Shown here piece by piece: positions 1-4,629 of a DNA stretch of 8,763 nt. A program made the translations under genes and the position numbers. The notes below the pieces were generated by a model. It had not been told where the DNA came from and did not search any database. It saw only the letters and a program-made list of their open reading frames with translations. Positions within the stretch are counted from its first letter, which is position 1; every line of letters starts with the position of its first letter. Origin of the DNA: Pseudomonadota bacterium (GTDB lineage Bacteria > Pseudomonadota > Alphaproteobacteria > Caulobacterales > Caulobacteraceae); the NCBI GenBank assembly GCA_023445955.1, contig JAEXJH010000564.1, forward strand, positions 1 through 8,763, in the 5' to 3' direction.

Positions 1-96
1 TTGAAGCGACCGGCCCTTGGGGGCCTTACGCGCTTGTCTGCACACTGGATTTTCCCGGCCCTATGCTGGGTGCGCCAGCCGGTCGAAGGCGGAAAG

Positions 97-117
97 TATT
101 TCTTTTTCTATCCCGTA
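97..117 (+). promoter_or_regulatory. Candidate regulatory motif TTCTTTTTCTA upstream of relaxase (copy 1)
   Basis: TTCTTTTTCTA at 100-110, followed after one or two variable bases by CCG, recurs on the opposite strand at 3186-3176 upstream of the DUF2840 gene. The two copies end 64 and 69 nt before the respective start codons. The shared sequence and near-equal distance suggest a common promoter or operator of the transfer genes. The function is inferred. Confidence 0.4.
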
Positions 118-138
118 GCTCTCCCTAGCGCCGGCCAC

Positions 139-167
139 GCTTGCGGCTAGCGGCCATGGGCGCAAGC
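139..167. repeat. Inverted repeat just upstream of the relaxase start
   Basis: GCTTGCG (139-145) and CGCAAGC (161-167) are perfect 7-bp inverted arms around a 15-nt spacer that itself contains the palindromes GCTAGC (146-151) and CCATGG (154-159). It ends 7 bp before the relaxase ATG. It could be an operator, a translation-masking hairpin or part of an oriT; a chance origin in GC-rich DNA is also possible. Confidence 0.4.
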
Positions 168-174
168 TAGGGTC

Positions 175-2187
175 ATGGACGACCACTTGCTCGATTTCGA
201 GGTCCGACCGGGTCGGATCGGCAGCGATGGCGGCCGGCTCGCGGGGCGGAGCGAGAGGCTGTCGCGTGTGGTCGCAAAGCCGGTCCGTGCGCGTTCGCGA
301 TCGGGTGGTAGGGGTGTGGTGCGAGGCCCGGATGCGCCGGGGCGCTGCTCCCGGATCGGTCGAGGTCAGGATGCGGCCAACACCATGAAGTTTCGAGGCG
401 CGCAGGTCGGGTATCGGCGGGTGGTGGTCAAGACGCGCATCGCCATCCTGAAGGTCGGCAGCAAGGCGGCCGGAGCGCATCTGCGCTACTTGGTGCGCGA
501 CGGGGTCACCGAGGACGGTGAGCCCGCCAAGCTCTACGACCCCGAAGGTGAGGGCGTCGACGGCCCGGCCTTCACCGCGCGGGGCGCCGGCGACCGCCAC
601 CAGTTCAGGTTCATTGTCTCTCCGGAGGACGCATCCGACCTTGCCGACATGCGGGCCTATACCCGTGACCTGATGGGCCAAATGGAGCGGGACCTCGGAA
701 CGCGCCTCGACTGGGTGGCTGTAGACCATTTCAACACCGGCCACCCGCACAGCCACATCGTGGTGCGAGGCAAGGACGAGTTAGGCAAGGACCTGGTGAT
801 CGCCCAGGACTACCTCACCCAAGGCCTGCGATATCGCGCCCAGGATCTGGCGACCCTGGAGCTGGGGCCGCAGACCGAGCAGGAGATCGCCCGCAAGCGC
901 CAGGCAGCGATCACTGCCGAGCGCTACACCGACATCGATCGTAGTCTCGTCGCTGGCATGACCGCGGGGCGGATGGTGGATTTTCGGCCAGCGGCAGGCC
1001 AGGTCCGCGCCGACATTGAAACCACCCTACGTCAGGGGCGTCTGAAGGCCCTGGAGCGCATGGCGCTGGCCGAGCAGGTCTCACCGGGCGTTTGGCGGCT
1101 TTCAGAGGACCTTGAGCCAACCTTGAGAGGCATGGGCGAGCGCGGCGACATCATCCGCGCCATGAGCCGCGCGGTGAGTCGCCAGGGACGCGAAGCTGCT
1201 CCCGACGCCTTCGTCATCGACGCAGCCGGGGAAGGCTCGGCGCCGAAGGTCGGCCGGATTATCGACAAGCGTCTCGGCGATGAGCTGAGTGACCGTATCG
1301 CTCTCGTGGTCGACGGTATCGATGGGCGAGTGCGTCACATCGAGGTCGATGGCGACGCCGCCGCCGACATCCGTATCGGATCGATCGTCGAGACGGGCGC
1401 CAAGCCGGGCAGTCGCCCGGCGGACCGCACGATCGCCAGTGTTGCCGAGGACGGCGTCTATCGACCCAGTGTCCACCGCCAGCAGGTTCTGAGCGGGGAG
1501 ATCAAGCTCCCGCCCGGTGTGGACGCTGACGATCTTGTGCAAGCGCATGTGCGGCGGTTGGAGGCGCTACGGCGGGCCGGCGTGGTCGAGCGTTGGAGTG
1601 ACGACGCCTGGAGTATCCCGAAGGACTTTACCGTCCGAGCTGAGGCGTTCGAGCAAGCCCAGGGGCTTCGGGCTCAGGTGCGGTTGCTGTCAGCGTTCGA
1701 CCTGGAAAGCCAGATCCGGAGTGATGGCGCCACCTGGCTTGACCATCAGCTCGTCAGCAGAGTGGCGTTGGATGCCGCGCCGCAGGGATTCGGCGGTGAG
1801 GTGGAGCGCGCTCTGGATCGACGGCGCGAGATGCTGATCCGTCAGGAGCATGCCGCGCGCGGGCCGGACGGGGTCTGGCGGGCCGAGCCTGGCTTGCTGA
1901 GCAACCTGGAGCGTCAGGAGATGAGGCGGAGGGGGGAATCCATGGCAAGGGATAAGGGCCTGCCGTTCCGTTCGCCTAAGCCCGGCGAGCGTGTGTGGGG
2001 CAAGTTGGTCGACAGCGTCCAGATGGCCTCGGGCAAGTTCGCGGTGATCGAGAACAGCCATGAGTTCAGCTTTGTCCCGTGGCGGCCGGCGATGGAGCGC
2101 TATCGGGGGCAGGAGATTGCTGGGACGGTGGAGATGGGCGGCAATATCTCCTGGCAAATGGGGCGCGGCAAGGGGCTGGGGCGCTAG
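175..2187 (+). CDS. VirD2-like relaxase/mobilization nuclease with DUF3363 region
   Basis: This 670-aa protein is the DNA-transfer relaxase of the element: it should nick oriT, stay covalently bound to the 5' end through a tyrosine and lead the strand to the secretion channel. Residues 1-70 form a basic Arg/Gly-rich leader opening with an RPGRI motif, as in relatives, which supports ATG 175 as start although the ribosome binding site is poor (AGGG only 2 nt away). The nuclease part lies at about 82-235. Y105 in the AHLRYLVRDG segment is the likely catalytic tyrosine, and H185, H190, H192 and H194 in HFNTGHPHSH form the metal-binding histidine motif. The C-terminal two thirds matches the DUF3363 portion of the family and ends with an SGKFAVIE...SFVPWRP segment. 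It shares its terminal CTAG with the convergent CopG-like gene. Assignment is by remembered family pattern, not by a search; full length, no sign of damage. Confidence 0.93.
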   Translation: MDDHLLDFEVRPGRIGSDGGRLAGRSERLSRVVAKPVRARSRSGGRGVVRGPDAPGRCSRIGRGQDAANTMKFRGAQVGYRRVVVKTRIAILKVGSKAAGAHLRYLVRDGVTEDGEPAKLYDPEGEGVDGPAFTARGAGDRHQFRFIVSPEDASDLADMRAYTRDLMGQMERDLGTRLDWVAVDHFNTGHPHSHIVVRGKDELGKDLVIAQDYLTQGLRYRAQDLATLELGPQTEQEIARKRQAAITAERYTDIDRSLVAGMTAGRMVDFRPAAGQVRADIETTLRQGRLKALERMALAEQVSPGVWRLSEDLEPTLRGMGERGDIIRAMSRAVSRQGREAAPDAFVIDAAGEGSAPKVGRIIDKRLGDELSDRIALVVDGIDGRVRHIEVDGDAAADIRIGSIVETGAKPGSRPADRTIASVAEDGVYRPSVHRQQVLSGEIKLPPGVDADDLVQAHVRRLEALRRAGVVERWSDDAWSIPKDFTVRAEAFEQAQGLRAQVRLLSAFDLESQIRSDGATWLDHQLVSRVALDAAPQGFGGEVERALDRRREMLIRQEHAARGPDGVWRAEPGLLSNLERQEMRRRGESMARDKGLPFRSPKPGERVWGKLVDSVQMASGKFAVIENSHEFSFVPWRPAMERYRGQEIAGTVEMGGNISWQMGRGKGLGR

Positions 2188-2618
2188 CGATCGGGCGGTT
2201 CGTCGCCGCCCAGGGCTTGCCCGCTGGGTTCGAAGGTCTGATCGGCGAGGGATGTGCCGCTGCTCAGGCGGCGGCTCAGGGCTTGGATGAAGTTGCCATA
2301 GCGCTTTTGACCCAGCGCCCGCGTCGCCGGCTGGTCGGCGGCCGTGACCAGGGGCGTGGTCCCCAGCCAGGTGCGGATGAAGATCGCCAGAGCTTCATTG
2401 CCGACCTGCGCCTCGCGTTCCAGGCGCTCCATGTGCTTGTTCATGCGGTCGAGCCGGCGCAGCAGCGCGGCTTCGGAGCGCTCGGCCCCATCGGGCGACA
2501 GGAACGAGGCCACCGCGGCGCGGATGATCTCTGACTTGGGACGCCGGGTGCGGACGGCTAGTTGATCCAGCGCCTTGGAGAGGTCGGCGGGCAGGTAGAC
2601 CTTGGTTTCGACCTTCAT
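2184..2618 (-). CDS. CopG-type ribbon-helix-helix protein of the conjugation cluster
   Basis: This 144-aa protein begins with KVETKVYLPADLSKALDQLA followed by the RRPKSEIIRAAVASFL helix (about residues 3-40), a typical ribbon-helix-helix DNA-binding fold. A charged, probably coiled-coil segment follows (about 47-75), then an RTWLGTTPLV segment and a polar tail. Relatives sit beside traG and trbB in Alphaproteobacterial ICEs and are annotated as CopG regulators; an oriT-binding accessory or transcriptional role is inferred. The ATG (2618-2616) overlaps the stop of the DUF2840 gene as ATGA and lacks a strong ribosome binding site, so translation is probably coupled. A longer reading frame running upstream to 3155 is ignored because that part is the DUF2840 gene in another frame. 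The stop codon overlaps the relaxase stop. Confidence 0.88.
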   Translation of the reverse strand: MKVETKVYLPADLSKALDQLAVRTRRPKSEIIRAAVASFLSPDGAERSEAALLRRLDRMNKHMERLEREAQVGNEALAIFIRTWLGTTPLVTAADQPATRALGQKRYGNFIQALSRRLSSGTSLADQTFEPSGQALGGDEPPDR

Positions 2619-3106
2619 GCCGCGGTCTCGCCAGAGAGGCCCAGGCGTTTGCGTGAGAGCCAGGCTTGGTGGCGAGCGCGGGTGTAGGGGGAGGGCGGCT
2701 CGGCGACGGCGATCCGGGCGCCAACATGCCTCCAGTGGTCGGGGCAGACTTCCTCGGGTCTCAAGCGTTGGGTTTCCATGGCGTCGATCACGGCCAGGGC
2801 GGCGCGCACCTTCACCCAGGTCTTCAGGTCGAGCAGGATCTCGGCGCCGGGGGTGACGAAGGGCAGGCGGTCGCGGGGCTCGTCGGGGCAGACGGCGCGC
2901 AGAACCCAGAGCCGCGACAGGGTGGTGCCGTAGTCGCCGGCTTCCCAGTGAACAAGGGCGAAGACGGAGCCGGGCGCAAAGCCGACCGTGCGGCGGCGGC
3001 GATCGTGCAGGATTTCTTCGACGGGTTGGCCAAAGCGGATCCAGCGCTGAAGCCGGTCCTTCAGCCAGATGAGGTCTACCCGTGTGATTTCTGCAGGCGC
3101 CGGCAT
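2615..3106 (-). CDS. DUF2840 domain-containing protein
   Basis: This 163-aa protein matches the DUF2840 family pattern over nearly its full length: LIWLKDRLQRWIRFG near the N-terminus, the RRRRTVGFAPGSVFALV block (about 36-52), DYGTTLSRLWVLRAV (58-72), LPFVTPGAEILL (81-92), and the closing CPDHWRHV (121-128) plus YTRARHQAWL (141-150). The molecular function is unknown. The family is found almost only in transfer regions of proteobacterial integrative elements and plasmids, next to relaxase genes. I chose ATG 3106 because GGAG lies 6 nt upstream; a TTG at 3118 would add four residues but has no comparable site. It is the first gene of an operon with the CopG-like gene (4-nt ATGA overlap). No signal peptide or membrane segment is visible. 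Confidence 0.88.
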   Translation of the reverse strand: MPAPAEITRVDLIWLKDRLQRWIRFGQPVEEILHDRRRRTVGFAPGSVFALVHWEAGDYGTTLSRLWVLRAVCPDEPRDRLPFVTPGAEILLDLKTWVKVRAALAVIDAMETQRLRPEEVCPDHWRHVGARIAVAEPPSPYTRARHQAWLSRKRLGLSGETAA

Positions 3107-3166
3107 GCTGGGCTCCAAAAACCCTGCATGGTCCCCAGCGCGGCGATGTCTTCAACGCCCGTCGAC

Positions 3167-3187
3167 CGTTCGGCGTAGAAAAAGAAG
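3167..3187 (-). promoter_or_regulatory. Candidate regulatory motif TTCTTTTTCTA upstream of DUF2840 operon (copy 2)
   Basis: On the minus strand 3187-3176 reads CTTCTTTTTCTA followed by CGCCG, matching copy 1 at 100-115 on the plus strand. It ends 69 nt upstream of the DUF2840 ATG. It may be part of a promoter shared with the relaxase gene. No confident -35/-10 pair can be assigned around it. Confidence 0.4.
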
Positions 3188-3242
3188 CTCTGGGAAAAAA
3201 TTGGGATGGTCCGCTCTGACCGTTCCCAGCTCGGAGACAAAC

Positions 3243-3391
3243 CGCCCTGGAGCGCTTGGTGGAACGAGGGCCGGACGCTCAGGCGAGCGTCAAGGGTGCG
3301 CGCCGGTGGCGCGCATCGCGGAGCGACGGCGAAGCCGCCCTTGACCCTCACCAGCCCGCCCGGCAAGAGGCTCTCCAAGCGCTTCAGGGCG
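3243..3391. repeat. Nested inverted-repeat element (possible oriT or structured RNA)
   Basis: The outer arms 3243-3259 and 3375-3391 are 17-bp inverted repeats matching at 16 of 17 positions; the exception, G3250 against T3384, would be a G·U pair in a plus-strand RNA. Inside lies a second perfect 8-bp stem, GTCAAGGG (3289-3296) with CCCTTGAC (3338-3345). That stem encloses two hairpins: TGCGCGCC/GGCGCGCA (3297-3304 with 3308-3315, loop GGT) and CGGC/GCCG (3327-3330 with 3334-3337, loop GAA). A further perfect hairpin, GACGCTC/GAGCGTC (3274-3280 with 3285-3291, loop AGGC), shares bases 3289-3291 with the 8-bp stem, so the two exclude each other. The arms are seen directly; folding in vivo and function are inferred. 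No flanking target-site duplication was seen, which argues against a MITE. Confidence 0.7.
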
Positions 3392-3397
3392 AGCCCC

Positions 3398-3411
3398 GAC
3401 CGTGTCCGGTC
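3398..3411 (-). terminator. Short hairpin just after the XRE gene, possible weak terminator
   Basis: GACCG (3398-3402) and CGGTC (3407-3411) form a perfect 5-bp stem with a 4-nt loop, 16 bp beyond the XRE stop codon on the minus strand. No U-tract follows, so it is not a classical intrinsic terminator; it may simply belong to the structured region next to it. Confidence 0.25.
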
Positions 3412-3426
3412 TAGGCTCCGACCAAC

Positions 3427-3663
3427 TTATTTCGACAGGCGGACGCCCGGCCCGCCGCTGGCGTCGGCTTGTATGAACACGATGCCGCCCGCCTCAAGCA
3501 CCTGCTGTACGCCAGCGAGCGTGCGGGAATGCATGTCGCCCTTTCCAGACTCGAACCGTTGAACTGTCGAAGGGGCGACGCCCGCTGCGGCAGCCAGTTC
3601 ACGAACGCCTAGCCCAAGGGCTGTGCGGGCGAGCTTCATCTGAAGCGGTGTGATTATCGACAC
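3427..3663 (-). CDS. Small XRE-family helix-turn-helix repressor
   Basis: The 78-aa product has a single XRE/Cro-type helix-turn-helix: MKLARTALGLGVRELAAAAG followed by VAPSTVQRFESGKG (about residues 9-42), then a short C-terminal strand region (IVFIQAD). Such proteins repress promoters of mobile elements, often their own. A GTG start at 3663 gives MSIITPLQ, close to the usual family N-terminus. A GTG at 3684 would add seven residues but would lie inside the symmetric operator-like dyad (3681-3713); neither GTG has a clear ribosome binding site, so the start is uncertain. The gene is divergent from the Tat-signal gene at 3793, and the dyad between them is the obvious candidate binding site, which would allow control of both directions, including the genes leading to the recombinase. 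Confidence 0.85.
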   Translation of the reverse strand: MSIITPLQMKLARTALGLGVRELAAAAGVAPSTVQRFESGKGDMHSRTLAGVQQVLEAGGIVFIQADASGGPGVRLSK

Positions 3664-3680
3664 GGTGTTTTCGTACTCGC

Positions 3681-3713
3681 GCACAGTGTGTTGACATTGT
3701 CAGTTCACTGTGC
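3681..3713. promoter_or_regulatory. Symmetric operator-like dyad with a TTGACA box between divergent genes
   Basis: GCACAGTG (3681-3688) and CACTGTGC (3706-3713) are perfect inverted arms, and TGACA-T-TGTCA (3692-3702) is a perfect inner dyad with the same centre (3697). In total 13 of 16 position pairs are symmetric over 33 bp. A consensus -35 box TTGACA (3691-3696, +) lies within it; a -10 match (near 3714-3721) is weak. Its position beside the XRE gene makes that repressor the likely ligand, by inference. Confidence 0.7.
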
Positions 3714-3792
3714 GCATCATCGCGTACTACGTCCTTCAATGCCACCGATCTGCGCGCAGATCGGACCGAGCGCTCGCGCCGGGAGCCGCCTC

Positions 3793-4311
3793 ATGTCTGA
3801 CGACCAACCCGATCCACCCCTCCTGTCACGCCGAGCGCTGCTAGGCGCGGTGTCAGCAGCGCCCCTCGTCTGCACCAGCGCCGTCGCCTCTCAGCCGCCC
3901 ACAGACGGCCTGATTGCTCGCTGCGCTCAATGGCTGGCCGCCGACTTCGAGAGCGACCACCTGGCGCGCCGCTGGGCGAGCCTGGAGACGGCGGCGGTAG
4001 CTGGATACGACTACTTCCGCATGGGCGAAGGCGAGCATTTGGCCCTGCCGATGGGGCCGGAGATGGCGGCCATCGAAGGCAAGCTCGACGACCTCTTCAA
4101 GGTGCGTAGGCGGCACTTCAGGGCCATCGCCAGGATGACGCCGACAAGCGTCCACGAGATGGCCTGCCTGTTGGTGATCGCCGCCCGGATCGAGAGCCAC
4201 GATCCGGGTCCTGCCGCTCCCATGGTCCGCAGGGCCATGGAGTATGTCGTCAACGCCACCTGCCCAGGCTGCGGAGCGCCCTATGTGCCCACGAGCCTGC
4301 CCACGGCGTGA
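3793..4311 (+). CDS. Tat-signal-bearing protein of unknown function
   Basis: I do not recognise a function for this 172-aa product. ATG 3793 has GGGAG 7 nt upstream; an open frame extends back to 3688 but through the operator region and without such a site. The N-terminus has a twin-arginine motif, SRRALLG (12-18), then a hydrophobic Ala-rich stretch ending in a plausible AVA cleavage site (about residue 32), so export of a folded protein through the Tat pathway is predicted. The mature part is mostly helical-looking and charged, and the C-terminus carries CPGCGAP (C157, C160), half of a zinc-knuckle-like motif. C27 in the signal is not in a good lipobox. It lies downstream of the operator and ahead of the integrase genes, so it is probably accessory cargo or an element-linked exported protein. 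Confidence 0.75.
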   Translation: MSDDQPDPPLLSRRALLGAVSAAPLVCTSAVASQPPTDGLIARCAQWLAADFESDHLARRWASLETAAVAGYDYFRMGEGEHLALPMGPEMAAIEGKLDDLFKVRRRHFRAIARMTPTSVHEMACLLVIAARIESHDPGPAAPMVRRAMEYVVNATCPGCGAPYVPTSLPTA

Positions 4312-4413
4312 GGTCGCCGACGGCGCTCTTGCCTCTGGATTGTCTTCCGTTCCCACGGTTTCCGCGCCGCCGGTTTTGCTTGCCGGACGGGCGGCGGCCC
4401 TCACCGTGGGGTC

Positions 4414-4614
4414 ATGGCCCCTCGTCAGCCACAGCGCCCGGCGTCCCAGGATGCGGCCGCCGGTAGCATCCGGCGCCGTCGTCGGCGCTCGGACGGGCCG
4501 ATCAAGGTGTCCGACGACTGGCCCGACCTGGTGCCGGTCACCGACCACGAGGCCCGGATCATCGAGGCCTTCTTCGCCGACGTTCTGGACGAGCTGTTCG
4601 GCCCTCTTCCCTGA
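4414..4614 (+). CDS. Small hypothetical protein upstream of the recombinase
   Basis: This 66-aa product has a basic N-terminal half with a run of six arginines (RRRRRR, residues 20-25) and an acidic, helix-rich C-terminal half (SDDWPDLVPVT, then EARIIEAFFADVLDELFG). The change in composition and sensible helix periodicity make it look like a real protein. The start ATG 4414 is preceded only by a weak GTGGGG. It ends 15 bp before the recombinase ATG, so the two are probably co-transcribed. A basic small protein just before a large serine recombinase might be a recombination accessory or directionality factor, but nothing in the sequence proves this. The 102 bp before it (4312-4413) hold no gene I can support. 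Confidence 0.6.
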   Translation: MAPRQPQRPASQDAAAGSIRRRRRRSDGPIKVSDDWPDLVPVTDHEARIIEAFFADVLDELFGPLP

Positions 4615-4629
4615 CCAATGGAGTTTGCC

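Larger units (their letters stand above)
1..174. other. Non-coding region upstream of the relaxase gene
   Basis: I see no credible gene here. It holds a short hairpin (12-16 with 21-25, loop TTGG) without a T-tract, an AT-rich stretch at 93-110 in otherwise GC-rich DNA, and an inverted repeat just before the relaxase start (139-145 with 161-167). The stretch is a reasonable place for the relaxase promoter and possibly for an oriT, but no nick site can be proven from sequence alone. Confidence 0.5.
3107..3426. other. Gene-free, structured intergenic region between the XRE and DUF2840 genes
   Basis: This 320-bp stretch has no convincing gene. From right to left on the minus strand it holds a short hairpin just after the XRE stop, a nested inverted-repeat element (3243-3391), an A/T-rich patch (about 3176-3202) that includes the second TTCTTTTTCTA motif, and the ribosome binding site of the DUF2840 gene (GGAG at 3116-3113). 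Candidate roles are an oriT, a structured leader or small RNA, or a transcription barrier after the XRE gene. A 100-codon open frame on the minus strand (3378-3076) overlaps the DUF2840 start and is probably not translated. Confidence 0.55.

Noticed and set aside
12..25. Hairpin GGCCC-TTGG-GGGCC as a terminator of an upstream gene
   Set aside because: No T-tract follows on either strand and no upstream gene is visible, so it is only mentioned as part of the non-coding region.
61..756. 231-codon open frame on the minus strand
   Set aside because: Antisense to the relaxase N-terminal and catalytic region; Arg/Pro/His-rich with no recognisable domain, typical of a shadow frame in GC-rich DNA.
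2619..3155. Upstream extension of the CopG-like frame giving a 323-aa protein
   Set aside because: The added part is DUF2840 read in the wrong frame, with low-complexity Arg/Pro/Ala composition; the true start at 2618 opens the ribbon-helix-helix domain and has the ATGA overlap.
3076..3378. 100-codon minus-strand frame across the structured region
   Set aside because: It overlaps the DUF2840 start, covers the inverted repeats and has no clear ribosome binding site or domain. Conservation in relatives could reopen the question.
3243..3391. MITE or other transposable repeat
   Set aside because: No target-site duplication flanks the 17-bp arms and no second copy occurs in the window.
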